Shown piece by piece: positions 12,202 through 24,400 of a stretch of 64,000 nucleotides of DNA. The stretch comes from Anodontia alba. Lineage: Eukaryota > Mollusca > Bivalvia > Lucinida > Lucinidae. The notes under the pieces are model-generated. The model saw only the letters and a list, made by a program, of their open reading frames with translations. It was not told the origin of the DNA and made no database searches. Both the position numbers and the translations under genes were made by a program. The stretch lies in assembly GCA_964016985.1 (NCBI GenBank), contig OZ024821.1:14495211-14559210 (forward strand), written 5' to 3'. The stretch's first letter is position 1. Each line of letters opens with the position of its first letter.

Positions 12202-12468
12202 GGAGACCAGGAGGTCGCGGGTTCGACCCCCGCCGAGGTCGGCAACATTCTTTAGTGGAGATTGATCATGAAATATTTTCTACGGTCATTCTCTCCCTTC
12301 CGCTGATTCAAGAAGGGCAGTTGTCAGTTTCTGGCGAAAGAATGTGCACAATACTGGTTAACCGCAAAGAGGACTACGCCTGCCCAGTAAACGTGTGGTT
12401 AGGTAAACTGACCGCGCTCGACATGACCCCATTGGGTTGACTGGGCCGTAAAACCTCAACACAAACAA
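12202..12468 (+). mobile_element. tRNA-derived SINE with 12-bp target-site duplication
   Basis: ATCTCAAGAAGT occurs directly at 12190-12201 and 12469-12480, flanking the insert. The head keeps the tRNA half with a good box B (GGTTCGACCCC, 12220-12230); box A is missing, so it is 5'-truncated. The body (TTGATCATGAAATATTTTCT .. CCCATTGGGTTGACTGGGCC) recurs at 20579-20791, 22.7, 26.9 and 44.0 kb. The tail is A/C-rich. Confidence 0.92.
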
Positions 12469-13139
12469 ATCTCAAGAAGTATTTTTCAAAATTTCTTCAA
12501 AAGTTAATCAGATTGTCTGCTCATCACTACCAGTCTATTCATCAAGTTTTAAGGCTCTAGCTTCAATAGTTTTTTAGATATTTTGCTGACAAGATTGTAT
12601 CCATATTTTTTCAAAGGGCCATAACTCAGAAAAGGGGCATAATCCTGTCAAGAAAAAAAACACGTTTCAGCTATTTTTTCATGAGGAATCCATATAAGAA
12701 ATTTCAAAACAGTAGCATTCACAGTTCTAAAGTTATGCTATGCATCAAAAAGCGTGACAAACGGATGGGTGGAAGGAAGGGCGGACGGATGGATGAACAA
12801 CCCAGAAGCAATATGCCACTCCAACTTCTTTGAAGTTGGGGGCATAAAATAAGGTTTTTTTTTAAATGACAACTTCAAAACCATTGAAGCAGTATGATTC
12901 TAGTTTGATACAAATGTTACTTGGGTAAGGCCAATTCAGAATGGCTAAAATTATGGTGATCTGCCTCGTGGTTTGGTTGCCATGGCAACAGAAAGCTCCT
13001 ATAGACTTATAATGGGGAAAATGGTTAAATTGCATTTTCTCCATAACCAATGAAGTGATGTGAAGGATATTTGGCAGTTATGATCATTTGATGATTGCTA
13101 CCCAGTTTATGTGTATCATGACCAGTGGCCATTTTTTAA

Positions 13140-14964
13140 AGCCCACCTGAGCTATGCTCAGGATGAGCTATTGTGATCACTTTTCATCCATCGTCCGTCC
13201 GTTAACATTTTACAAGCGACTTCTCCTATGAAGCCGCTGAGCCAATTTTGCTCAAATTTCATATAGAGCCTCCTTAGGTTGGGGGAACGAAAGATTGCTA
13301 AAATGGTCATGGTCCATTGACCAAGATGGCTGCCATGCCCATATAAGGTAAAAACCTTTAAAAATCTTCTCCAGAACCAAGGATGCCTTCGGGCTGAATC
13401 TTTGCACAAATCATCTGGGACGAGTGGTCTACCAAAGTTGCTAAAATAATTGTTGTACATTGACGTTTGACCTTTTTACGATGAGGTCAAGTTTGCTTCC
13501 CTATGCATTTGTATGGGCACCATACATTTGTATGGGAAAAATGTTGAGAATTTCAAACGACTTCTCCTCTGAAGCCTCTAGGCCAGTGTTGCTCAAATTT
13601 CATTTGGACCCTCCTTAGGTTGGGGGAACGAAAGATTGCTAAAATGGTCACGGTCCATTGACCCAGATGGCTGCCATGCCCATATATGGTAAAAACCTTT
13701 AAAAATCTTCTTCTCCAGAACTGAGGATGCCTTGGGGCTCAATCTTTGCACAAATCATCAGGGACAGGAGGTCTGTCAAATTTGCTAAAATGATGGTTGT
13801 ACTTTGACATTTGACCTTATTACGTGGAGGTCAGATTTGCTTCCCTATGCATTTATATGGGAAAAATGTTGAGAATTTCAAACAACTTCTCCTCTGAAGC
13901 CTCTGGGCCAATGTTGCTCAAATTTTATGTGGAGCCTCCTTAGATTGGGAGAACGAAAGATTGTTAAAATAGTCACGGTTCATTGACCAAGATGGCTGCC
14001 ATGCCCATATATGGTAAAAACCTTTAAAAATCTTCTTCTCCAGAACCAAATAAGCCCTGGGGCCTTATCTTTGCACAAATCCTTGGGGACAGGATATCTA
14101 CCAAAATTGCTGAAATGATGGTCCAACGTTGTGATTTGACCTTTTTACGGCAAGGTCAAATTTGCTTCCCATGCATTTGTATGGGCCCTATACATTTATA
14201 TGGGAAAAATGTTGAGAATTCATATTTTGGACATCTCTATAATCTAGTTGAATCAAGATGATGAACATTAGGCACTTCTGAGACACAAAATAGCTAAATG
14301 AGCTGATAGAAAATCCAAGATGGCCACCACAGCCGCCATCTTGAAAATCAATTTTCGACATCTCTTCTCAAACCTTAGATCGCTTTGAGCTGAAACTTGC
14401 TCTTTAGCAACAGGATGACTTCAGGATCGAAACAAGCTAAAATTGTGTTGATCAAAAATCCAAGATGGCCGTAATGGTTCTGCTCCATTGAACAAGATGG
14501 CCGCCAGAGCTGAAAAATAGAAAATCTTCAAACGACATCTCGACCTTGGCCAATGGCCTGATTTCAAAATATTTGCCAGAAGTGTTCCACTAAACAACAT
14601 CTCCATGGCCAGTGGCAAGATTTCAAATAATTTCACATCAATGTTCCTCATATGCCTCTTTGCCAAAATTACTAAAATGGTTCTGCTGAACAAAATGGTT
14701 GCCAGAGCTAAAAATAGAAAAAAAAAAAAACTTTACAGGACAGGATAAGTAGATGAACCAAATGACTTCTGAAAAATATCTGAATTTTTTTTTACATATT
14801 GTGTTTTGAAAATTTCAGCCTTTTAACCTTGTAAGCAAGATATCTCAAAACCTGTTTAAGCCATGGCCTTGTCATAAGAATATTGGAAAAATGTTGCATT
14901 CCATCTGCATATCTGCAGTGGTGGTTTCACTCAGGTGAGCGAGTTTTGGCCCGTGGGCCTCTTG
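13140..14964 (+). mobile_element. family D element nested in an older D
   Basis: The 5' end is AGCCCACCTGAGCTATGCTC, then GATGAGCTATTGTGATCAC and ATCGTCCGTCCG. The 3' end is CTCAGGTGAGCGAG.. GGCCCGTGGGCCTCTTG, followed by T. The core has ~320 bp units (GTTGGGGGAACGAAAGATTG, CAAGATGGCTGCCATGCCC), then AAGATGGCC-rich units. The flanks rejoin as older D core (..AGTGGCCATTTT | TTTTTGGTTGCCATGGCAA). Confidence 0.8.
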
Positions 14965-14998
14965 TTTTTGGTTGCCATGGCAAGTAGGAAATTTGTGA

Positions 14999-15133
14999 AG
15001 CACCAGCAGGGAAAGAAGACCCAGTTAAGCACCAGAAGGGAAAGAAGACCCTTTTCACACCAGCAGGGAAAGAAGACACTGTTGCATGCCAGTAGAGGAA
15101 GACCCTGTTGGGCACTAGCAGGGAAAGGAGACC
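14999..15133 (+). repeat. minisatellite, ~30 bp unit
   Basis: About five copies of a unit like CACCAGCAGGGAAAGAAGAC vary in length and spacing. A short frame on either strand is an artefact of the repeat. Confidence 0.85.
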
Positions 15134-15625
15134 ATAATGAGCTTGTCTCTTGTCTTGTATAGAGACATAGGACGTGTAGCATAGGTGGGAGTGGCATCAT
15201 GCAATTGAAATACCTGTTCTCCCATCATTTCTTTACTTATTCAATGAAGATGAGAGCGTTGCAAGTCCCTGCATTCCGACGAAGATAAAAATGACCCTTG
15301 AGAGCAATGAACACACACACAAAGACAAAAAACCTGAACTTACATGGTTGAAGTAGCAAGAGCTTTAAGTTACAATCAAAATTTTATTCTGTGAGGGTTG
15401 TCTTCCCCTGCCCCTGTGCTGTATACATGTTTAAAATCATGATATTGTTAAACAACTTATCTTTTGGAACCACTTGGCCAATTTTCACCAAATTTCATGG
15501 TGATCCTACTGTTTAAAAATAATAATAATAAACACATTCTTCTTTAAAACCAAGAGCTGCTCCATATGACTATCCTTTCATTAATTGCAATGACAGGATT
15601 GGAAAAATGTTGCATAAGATTTGCG

Positions 15626-15732
<107 letters not shown>

Positions 15733-16045
15733 TGGTTATTTCACTCAGATGAGCGAGTCATGGCCCAATGGGCCTCTTGTTTCTAGTATTCTTTTCAGAA
15801 GGAATCTATAACCCAAATTCCTGTGCACTTCTTAATGGTGTGAAATATTTTGATATTATGCAGTTGCAGTTTCAGTTGCTGAGCCTCGTCTATATCTTAC
15901 CAGTGACCACATCAGTTACCAGCATTTTTTTGATAAAATTGTATTTTTGGACATTTTTTTTTTTCATTGAAAAATTCTGTCTTTTAAAATAGCAATGTCT
16001 GGGTGTAGGATGTCATCTAAGGTTTACCATTTGGTTAACCTTTTT

Positions 16046-17610
16046 AGCTTACCTGAGCCAAAGGCTCAAGGTGAGCTATTGTGATCACTCACCGTCTGTC
16101 GTCATCGTCCATCCGTCTGTTCACAATCTTTAAACAACATCTCCTCCTAAACCACTGATTGGAATTTGACCAAACTTCACAGGATTGATCCTTGGCTGGT
16201 CTTCTTTCAAAGTTGTTCAAATGGTTCCAGTCCATTGCATATCTAGGTCACAGGAGCTAAAAATAGATTTCTTAACTAAAAACTTAAAAAATCTTCTTGT
16301 CAGAAACCACTGGACAGATTTCCATATAATATTGCAGAAATGTTCCTTTGGTGACCCTCTACCAAGATTGTTCAAGCCATTTGGATTCGTCAAAAAACAT
16401 GGCTGCCGGGGGCGGGGCTTATTTTCCCAATATATCTATATAGAAAACTTTAAAAATCTTCTTGTCAGAAACCACTGGATCGATTTCAATATAATTTTGC
16501 AGAAATGTTCCTTTGGTGATCCTCTACCAGGATTGTTCAAGCTATTTTGGATTCATCAAAAAACATGGCCGCCAGGGTGCTGGGCTTATTTTTCCTATAT
16601 ATCTATATAGAAAACTTAAAAAATCTTCTTGTCAGAAACCACTGAACCGATTTCAATATAATTTTGCAGAAATGTTCCTTTGGTGATCCTCTACCAGGAT
16701 TGTTCAAGCTATTTTGGATTCATCAAAAAACATGGCCGCCAGGGGGCTGGGCTTATTTTCCCTAAATTTCTATATAGAAAACTTAAAAAATCTTCTTGTC
16801 AGAAACCACTGAACCGATTTCAATATAATTTTGCAGAAACGTTTCTTTGGTGATCCTCCACCAAGATTGTTCAAGCCATTTGGATTCGTCAGAAAACATG
16901 GCCGCCAGGGGGAGGGGTTTATTTTCCCTATATATCTATATAGAAAACTTAAAAAATCTTCTTGTCAAAAACCACTGGACAGATTTCCATATGATTTTGT
17001 AGAAATGTTCCTTTGGTGATCCCCTACCAAGATTGTTCAAGCTATTTGAATTCGTCAAAAAACATGGCCGCCGGGGGGCGCGGCTTATTTTCCTATATAT
17101 TTCTATATAGAAAACTTAAAAACTCTTCTTGTCAAAAACCACTGAACCGATTTCAATATAATTTTGCAGAAATGTTCCTTTGGTGATCCCCTACCAAGAT
17201 TGTTCAAGCCATTTGGAGTCGTCAAAAAACATGGCCACCAGGCGACGGGGCTTATTTTCCCTATATATCTATATAGAAAACTTAAAAAAATCTTCTTGTC
17301 AGAAACCACTGAACCGATTTTCATATAATTTTGCAGAAATGTTCCTCTGGTGATTGTCTACCAAGATTGTCCAAGCCATTTGGATTCATCAAAAAACATG
17401 GCCCCCAGGGGGCGGGGCTTATTTTTCCCATATATCTATATGGAAAACTTAAAAAATCTTCTTGTCAGAAACCACTGGAGAAGGGGGTGCTGGTGGGGGT
17501 GGGGGATTTATACATAAACCTTAGAGCAGTGAACTTGGCTGAAACTTCAACAGTAAGTATGCAAATCTGTTTGCTCAGGTGAGCGATACAGGACCATCAT
17601 GGTCCTCTTG
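16046..17610 (+). mobile_element. complete family D element in a known empty site
   Basis: The 5' end is AGCTTACCTGAGCC, then GTGAGCTATTGTGATCAC and a CGTCCATCCGTCTG run. The 3' end is GCTCAGGTGAGCGATACAGG with the hairpin GGACCATCATGGTCC, then TCTTG. The core is seven ~168 bp units like those at 340-1660. The flanks ..GGTTAACCTTTTT and TTCAAAGTGATGTG.. join to the sequence seen uninterrupted at about 5120-5140 and 5300-5320. The insertion was therefore between Ts. A 141-codon open frame inside is repeat-derived. Confidence 0.88.
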
Positions 17611-17684
17611 GTTCAAAGTGATGTGTCACCTTTATTCTTCAGTGGAAAAACCCATCCATAATGCCATTTGGCATTTTTCTTGTT

Positions 17685-19222
17685 ATACCCCAGGCGTATG
17701 AAGTATGTCGAGGGGTATATAGTTTTCATCTTTCCCTCCATTCGTCCATCCGTTTGTCTGTTTGTCTGTCTGTCTGTTCGTCGGTCAGTGCGTGCGTCCG
17801 TACGAATGTTAACATTTTGCGTCAAAGTTTTGCGTGAAGTTTTTTCCTTTTGCATATATTTTTGAAAGCTTACACTTTAGGATGTTGATGTGTGGTTAGT
17901 GTTACTACTAGATGATTACAGAATAGTTGACATCATTCTACTGATGCTACTGACCCAAGATCAAGGTCATGGACTTAAAAAATATTGTGATGTTTACGTC
18001 AAAGTTTAACGTGAAGTTTTTGTCTTTTGCTTATAACTCAGCAGCCACTGATCAAAAACTTTTCATATTTGGTATGGGGGTACCTGGGAGGGTTCTCTCC
18101 CATTCTATATCTATGGACCCCTGGGTCATGCCCCAGGGCGGGGCTAGAGGTCAAAATCTAGGACACCCCCAATAAAGTAGTATATTGCAGTTTGTTTATA
18201 CAAACCTCTTATTAAAGAAGGATGGGCTTCAGACATGTTTATCACATCAACATTCAGTGTAATAAGGTCAAGGTCATTGTGACCTTATTTTCATGCTTCA
18301 GTGATTTTGCCTTATATTTTGAAGCCTATTTCATGGATTAATGCCTCAATAAAGTAGTATGTTGTAGTTTGTTTATACAAACAACTTCTTAAAGAAGGAT
18401 GGGCATCAGACATGTTTATCACATCAACATTCAGTGTAATAAAGTCAAGATCATTGTGATCAAATTTTCATGCTCCAGCAATTTTGCCTTATATCTTGAT
18501 CACTATTTCATGGATTAATGTGATACTTGGAATATTGGTTCTGTGTGACACCACGATTGACAGCATAACAAATGTAGGTCACCTTGACCTATATTTCATG
18601 GTCCAGTATGAACATCATTATTTTGGATTATGTATTAGTATGAGCCAACAGTTGACCTAAAAGTAAATGTAGGTCACTGTGACCTATATTTCATGGTCCA
18701 GTGATTTTATGTTACATCTTGAAGACAATTTGATGTAATACTATCATATTTTGGGATTATGTGACCTATATTTCATAGCCCTGTGATTTTGTCTTATATC
18801 TCCCACTGTTTGATACCTAAATGTCATATTTACATATAATGACACAGTGTGGCCCAAACTTTCACCTCAAAGTAATAAATCAGTATGACCTAAATTTTAT
18901 GGTCTAGTGATTTTGCTTAATATCTTTTAGATTATTAAATGGATTAGTATCATAGTTGGTATAATGCATCAGTGTGACCATCAGATTAATTTCTCAAGTA
19001 TGTGTAGGTCAGTGACCTATATTTTATGGCCCAGCAAATTTGCTTCATATCTTGAAGACTATTTACTCCAGGAAAGTTGTACTTTGGATGATAGATCAGT
19101 GTCACTCAGAGACTAACATTGTTAACTATATCTTGCCTTATATCATTGTCATTAACTTTAAAATACTTTATAATTAGGAAATGGCATTGGGGTATTCGTG
19201 ACCCTCTGGGCACTTGCTCTAG
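17685..19222 (+). mobile_element. family C element (Helentron/pearl-like)
   Basis: The 5' end is ATACCCCAGGCGTATGAAGT after a T, then GGGGTATATAGTTTTC and a long CCATCC/TCTG run. The core has GTGACCTATATTTCATGGTC units. The 3' end is GGGTATTCGTGACCC.. CACTTGCTCTAG, followed by T. A second copy with parallel order and content is at 34570-35755. Confidence 0.85.
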
Positions 19223-19784
19223 TTTCTTACTGCAGATACTTTGTTAAAAGTTTTACAGAAATATTCCTTGAGTAGTCCTCTACCAAACATACAAATTCAG
19301 TACAAATGGTTGAATTTGATAAGTTGCCATGGCAACCTTAAATTGTGAAAAAATATGAGGGTAAAGCTGAAACTTTTCAGAATAGTTAAAAATATTAGTG
19401 TTTACAGCAGTTCAATTAGGTAAGCATCTTGTCCCATGGACCGCTGATTGCATATTTAGTTCCGAACAGCAACTGCAGCTGTTTTTGTTTCTGTATCTTT
19501 ACCTATTCTGTCCCCAATACATGTTAAGCCTTAGCACTTAGCTCTCTGTAGGCTCAATTATTTGAAGAAAGTTAGTCAACAAAAGGTTTGTTCATTTGAA
19601 TAATATACCTTTTTGGTAAAAACTGTAAAAATGATTATTAGAAAACATGTATTTATTATGGGCCAAATTTTGAATGTCCTTTTAAATTCAAATTCGGTCA
19701 AGCTCACAAAAAAATGGTTTCAGACCAAAAGACCGGCAGTTTCTAGACTCTGATGGGTACTCATTAGAAGTGCCTCAGTGAGGC

Positions 19785-20030
19785 AGTCAGTTAACCTACT
19801 CACACTTTTACTGGGCAAGCTTAGTCCTCTGTGAGGTTAATCACTACTTGTGCACATACTTTTGTCAGAAACTGACAACTGCCTTTCTTGAATAAGGGGG
19901 AGAATTACAGTAGAAATGATTTCACAACCAGTCTTCACGAAAGTAAGTGGCAAAGCCGGGATTCAAACATGCGATTCCTGGATCTGCAATCAGACACGCT
20001 ACTGACTTTACTATGGAGACCACCTTCAAT
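19785..20030 (-). mobile_element. tRNA-derived SINE, minus strand
   Basis: On the minus strand a box-B-like TTTGAATCCCGG is followed by the same body as the 12.2 kb SINE (reverse of AGAAACTGACAACTGCC, TTTACTGGGCAAGCTTAG). Limits are approximate. On its left, 19757-19784 is a fragment of the GTACTCATTAGAAG foldback family. Confidence 0.75.
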
Positions 20031-20578
20031 GAAATGTTGACCCTTACTTTCTGTGAAAATAAATAACCCAACCATGCATCGGAAATAGCCTTGAGCAAAA
20101 CAGTTATTGGATTGGTCCAGTTTGTAAATAGGTGAGAAATCAGATTAGTTCTTTGATCTTATCGCAATGTACTTAGATCTGTGTGTCAAACATTAAGTAA
20201 CAGATGTTCCTCAGATTGATCCATTCTGATGATAGATGAAGCATAGGACAATTCCATATTGGCTTTTTGATATGTGATTTGATTGGCCATTTGATTGACA
20301 TGTGAAAAATCAAATATCTGCTGTTTTGTTAGATGTTTAATATTAAATAGGCTAGCGCTTTCTACCTACTTAGTCTTACAATACTGTATAATAAAAGGTA
20401 ATTTTCTCACTATTTTATATACTTCCCGCATATGAAGTATGGGGGTGGGGTATACTGTTTTCGGCTTGTCCGTCATTCCATCATTGCCAATTTCGCAAAT
20501 TTGCAACATGTTTATGGGCCTTGGTATCGTCAAAATTTCATTTCTGCTCAATATCTTGTGAACGAATTAATGGAATTT

Positions 20579-20791
20579 GTGGAGATTTGATCATGAAATA
20601 TTTTCTAAGGTCATTATCTCCCTTCCACTGATTCAAGAAGGGCAGTTGTCAGTTTCTGGCAAAAGAATTTGCACAGTACTGGTTAACTGCTGAGAGGACT
20701 AAGCCTGCCCAATGAAAGTGTGGCAAGGTAAACTGACCACGCTCAACAAGACCCCATTGGGTTGACTGGGCCATAAAACCCACAATCAAAA
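20579..20791 (+). mobile_element. SINE with 11-bp target-site duplication
   Basis: TAATGGAATTT flanks the insert at 20568-20578 and 20792-20802. The insert begins GTGGAGATTTGATCATG, so the tRNA head is lost. The body matches 12202-12468. It sits inside the ~170 bp tandem array. Confidence 0.9.
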
Positions 20792-20974
20792 TAATGGAAT
20801 TTCATCAAATTTTGCATATGCATTGACCTTAATCAGATCTAGGTTGGGATTGTTACACATCAGTTTTCGTTAATTTACAACAGAGTTATGACCCTTGGTT
20901 ATTGTTGAAATTTCATTTCGGCTCAAATATCTTGTGAATGAATTGATGGAATTTGATCAAATTTTGCATATTGT

Positions 20975-21440
20975 CATTGAGGAGTCAAAACCTCGTAACT
21001 CAATTTTTTGCCAAAACGACTTTTTGGCAACGCTGGAATACCTGCCATTCAGCGCGCCTTCTCTCAAATTCTCGTACCTCTAGGCCAAATAGAACCCCCT
21101 GAGACCTTGAGTTACAAGCATTTAGACAATATTTTTTTTATAGTTTGTATAGTCTCTCTAATGAGATACGATGTCTTGATGCATTTTAAGCATTTAAATG
21201 TTGTAAGTCAAGAGAAAAATGTATCAGAATGTATCAAACTTTTGTAACTCAAGTGATTTAGTTGAGAGATGGTATGCATTCTCATCTGTAAGATTAGAAT
21301 AGCTATAGCTGTGAATTTGTATGTCGCTAAATACAATACTGTCCGAATTCCATCAATATTGGTCAAGTTTAGCAAAAACTACAAAGTTTTTTCTTTCTCC
21401 TGAAAAGAAATCTGAAATATGACTATTTGACTCCTCAATG
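20975..21440. mobile_element. short DNA transposon with 15-bp TIRs
   Basis: CATTGAGGAGTCAAA at 20975-20989 is the exact reverse complement of TTTGACTCCTCAATG at 21426-21440. The 466 bp interior is unlike the surrounding tandem repeat, which resumes on both sides. No transposase is encoded. The superfamily is unknown. Confidence 0.8.
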
Positions 21441-21754
21441 ATGTTATGCATTGATCTTATCCAGGTCTAGGTTGGGATTGTAACGCGTCACTTTTCACAT
21501 ACTTACAACAGAATTATGACCCTTGATTAGCATCAGAATTTTGTTTCCAGTGAATATCTTGAGAACAAATTGATGGAATTAGGCCAAATTTTGCATATGC
21601 ATTGACCTTCACCATCTACACTTAGATTGTTACATGTCAATTTTCGCTATTTACAACATGGTTATGGGCCTTGGTTGTTGTCAAAATTTTGTTTCCCCTC
21701 AATATGTTGTGAATGAATTGATAGAATTTGATCAAATTTTGCTTATGCATTAGA

Positions 21755-22367
21755 CTTTCAACCACAACACGTGTGAAAACCGCCTGGAAGAAGTTCAAGG
21801 ATCTGCTACCAGTCCTCTCTTCACGCCACCTCTCTTCCAAAACACGTGGCCGTGTGTACAGTTCTTGTGTGCGGAGCGCAATGCTCCATGCCAGCGAGAC
21901 TTGGCCATTGACAAAGCCGAACCTCCAGCGTCTCCAGCGAAATGACAGGGCAATGATCAGACAGATCTGTAATGTCAGGCCGCAAGACATTGTCACCACC
22001 AGGTCCAATGAGCTACTTGTGCGGCTTGGAATTGAGGATCTGGACCTCATTCTGAAGGAGAGAAGACTCTGATGGTATGGACATGTGGAACGCTCCAATG
22101 GTGCAGTCAAGACAGCCTTTGACATACAGGTTTATGGAATGCGTGGGCCTGGGAGGCCCAAAATGACATGGAAGCAGCTGACAGAGAGGGATTGCAGAGA
22201 GTGGAAGCTCTCGGCTATCAACCCTCATGATAGATGTACCTGGAGATCTGGTGTGAGATCTGCCATGCGTGCAGCAAGCCAGCTATCTGGAAGGGGGCCC
22301 ACTGATGTGGATGTTGCCCCTGTACCTGCACATTAATCAAAAATCTGATTATGATATGATGATGATA
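21755..22367 (+). mobile_element. 5'-truncated LINE, inserted in a tandem array
   Basis: This is the 3' end of a non-LTR retrotransposon. It contains the C-terminal part of the reverse-transcriptase ORF, then a short 3' region ending in ATGATGATGATA. The flanks are the two halves of one ~170 bp unit (..TTATGCATTAG | ..CTTAACTAGATCTAGG). A target-site duplication was not clear. Confidence 0.85.
21761..22336 (+). pseudogene. LINE reverse-transcriptase C-terminal fragment
   Basis: One frame runs 192 codons to a terminal TAA, with one internal stop (TGA at 22070-22072, where related proteins usually have an Arg before Trp-Tyr-Gly-His). The landmarks are typical of the C-terminal domain of LINE reverse transcriptases: RVYSSCVRSAMLHASETWPL, a basic LQRLQRNDRAMIRQIC helix, then WYGHVERSNGAVK and GPGRPKMTWKQL. 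The catalytic palm is absent. With one stop and 5' truncation it cannot act alone. Confidence 0.9.
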
Positions 22368-22647
22368 CCTTAACTAGATCTAGGTTGGGATTGTTATGCC
22401 TCATTTTTTCCAAATTTACAACAGAGAAATTCCCCTCGGATATTGGCAAAATTTTGTGTCCGCTAGATCAAATTTTTCATATGCATTTACCTTAACCAGA
22501 TCTACATGGGGATTGTTGTCAATTTTTACAAATTTTCATCAGAGTAATGGTCCTTGATTATTGTCAGAATTTCATTTCATATCTTGAAAACAAATTGACA
22601 GTTAGACCAAATCTTACATATGCGTTGATGTTGACCAGATCTACGTT

Positions 22648-22900
22648 GGGATAAAGTGACCAGCTCGTCATTACCCTAACAGCATTGACTGGGCTGAAAA
22701 ACTCCAAATTTTTTAAAATTTCATTAAGAAATAAGTAAAATATTTATCAATTTCTGGCAAAAGACTGTGCACAAGTACTGGTTACCAGCTTAGAGGACTA
22801 AGCCTGCCCAGGAAAAGCGTGGTTAGGTAAAGTGACCAGCTCGTCATGACCTTAACAGTGTTGACTGGGCTGAAAAACTCCAAACCAACCAAAATATTTA
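22648..22900 (+). mobile_element. SINE fragments (two tandem pieces)
   Basis: At 22651-22712 and again at 22745-22900 the sequence GTGACCAGCTCGTCATGACC .. TTGACTGGGCTGAAAAACTC occurs. It is the 3' half of the tRNA SINE family. The first piece is a partial duplicate of the second. Heads are absent. Confidence 0.7.
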
Positions 22901-23026
22901 TCAGGATATCTTTTCACAAATTCTTAACATGGTTATGGCCCTTGGTTGTTTTCAAAATTTCATTTCTGCTGAATATCTTGTAAACAAATTGATGGAATTT
23001 GATTAAATTTTGCTTATGCATTGTTG

Positions 23027-23254
23027 TTAACCCATTGTATACTGAATAGATTCTCCCACACTCTATATTTGAAGAGTCCAATTTCAATTTTAGGTACGTT
23101 TGGCTATAAGATTTACATATTCCTAGAGAAAAATGGCTAAACTATTTGCAAACAGTGGAGACCCTGATCAGACATGGTGTTCTGCGGCATCTGAGCTGGG
23201 TCTCCACTGTTTGCCAGTTACCCTTTTATGGGTCTCCCGACTACAATGGGTTAA
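23027..23254. mobile_element. TTAA-flanked MITE (piggyBac-like), copy 1
   Basis: TTAA then CCCATTGTATACTGAA at the left; CTACAATGGG then TTAA at the right. The inside is a foldback around GCAAACAGTGGAGACC and GGTCTCCACTGTTTGC. Removing it with one TTAA restores an unbroken tandem unit (GCATTGTTG-TTAA-CCACCTCTAGG). Other copies are at 30925 and 39780. Confidence 0.85.
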
Positions 23255-23660
23255 CCACCTCTAGGTTGGGATTGTTAAACATCATTTTTTGCAAATTTAC
23301 AAAACAGTTATGGCCCTTGGCTTTTGTCAGAATTTTGTTTCTGCTCAATATCTTATGAACAAAGTGACAAAATTTGATCAAATTTTGTATATGCATTGAC
23401 GTTGACCAGATCTACGTTGGGATTGTTTTCATCAGTTTTCTCAAATATACAACACAGTTATGGCCCTTGCTTATTGTCAAATTTTGTTTCTACTCAATAT
23501 CTTGGGAACAAATTGATGGAATTTGACCATGTTTTGCATATATACATTGATGTTGACCAGATTAGGTTGGATTGTTACACATTAATTTTGCAAATTTACA
23601 ACACTGTTATGGCACTTGGTCATTGTCAAAATTTTGTTTCCGCTCGATATGTTGTCTGTA

Positions 23661-24060
23661 AAGGAAATTATCTGTTCCCAGGATGTGTTTTATGCAGGGA
23701 TAGGGGCGGGAGGCACTGCTTATTGACATTTTCCTGTTTTTAATTGTAAAATTGTTAAACATCTGTTGCGGCATTAAAGGTTGTTGGGGTTAAAGTGCTA
23801 CACTGTACTTTAATTATCAACTATAAAGAAAGGGGTTGAAAATCTGTTTTGTTTAAAATTGAGTAATGGATTTAGTGATAAGTATTTAATGCTTGTAGGA
23901 TCATTGTAAACCATCTTTTCTGTTTTTTTTTTGTTTTTTTTAAATGGCACAACTTTTTTTGTTTATGTTGAAAAAGACAAGTTATGACAAAAAGTGGATT
24001 GGTTTTTGACTAATGAAAACTTGACTTGCCATGAGTGAAGGTACTCCCATTGTTTCACTT
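23661..24060. other. intronic sequence without recognised features
   Basis: A/T-rich, with T runs at 23920-23945. I see no exon or repeat end here beyond the tail of the preceding array. Confidence 0.5.
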
Positions 24061-24400
24061 CTGCATCTTCATTGACTAGGTGCCCGGATGTTGTCAAAAG
24101 TTTTTAACAGCACTATCATCACTCATGACCCTGACTTTGAGGTTGAGGTCACAGACTTAGTATTTAAATGTTAGTTTTCCTTAAAGTTTTTAAGACCCCA
24201 TTATTTCCTAACCTTATCACTGATTTGATTCATCTTTGGTATGATGATACATATTGGTCCAAAGTTTTGCCCAGTTCCATCCTCATCCCCCTAGTTCATA
24301 TTAAGATCAAGGTCACAGTCATGTCAACATTTTCATGTTAAAATTTTACGTCAAAGTTTTTAGGACCTCATTACTTCTAAACCAAACAATGGATTTAATT

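Larger units (their letters stand above)
9581..12845 (-). mobile_element. family B element, minus strand, nested in family D
   Basis: Read on the plus strand it begins CTAGAGCTGGTGTTTGTAAA (reverse of the B 3' hairpin and CTAG end). It finishes with ACTTCTTTGAAGTTGGGGGCAT (reverse of the B 5' hairpin) after a GGATGG-type run. An A flanks both sides, which is T|T on the element's own strand. The inside is a long tandem array, and a SINE with target-site duplication lies at 12202-12468. Confidence 0.85.
20419..23660 (+). repeat. tandem array of ~170 bp units with a C-like 5' end
   Basis: The start resembles family C (ATACTTCCCGCATATGAAGT). Many units follow with TGCATTGACCTTAACCAG, ATCTAGGTTGGGATTGTTA and CAATATCTTGTGAACAAATT. 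It has been hit by a SINE (20579), a TIR element (20975), a LINE (21755), SINE pieces (22.65-22.9 kb) and a TTAA MITE (23027). No clear 3' end is found. Confidence 0.8.

Noticed and set aside
12202..12260. Possible functional tRNA gene
   Set aside because: Only the box B half is present, with no 5' half or cloverleaf; it is the head of a SINE with target duplication.
16185..16610. 141-codon plus-strand open frame
   Set aside because: It lies wholly inside the ~168 bp tandem core of a D element, and the peptide repeats with the unit.
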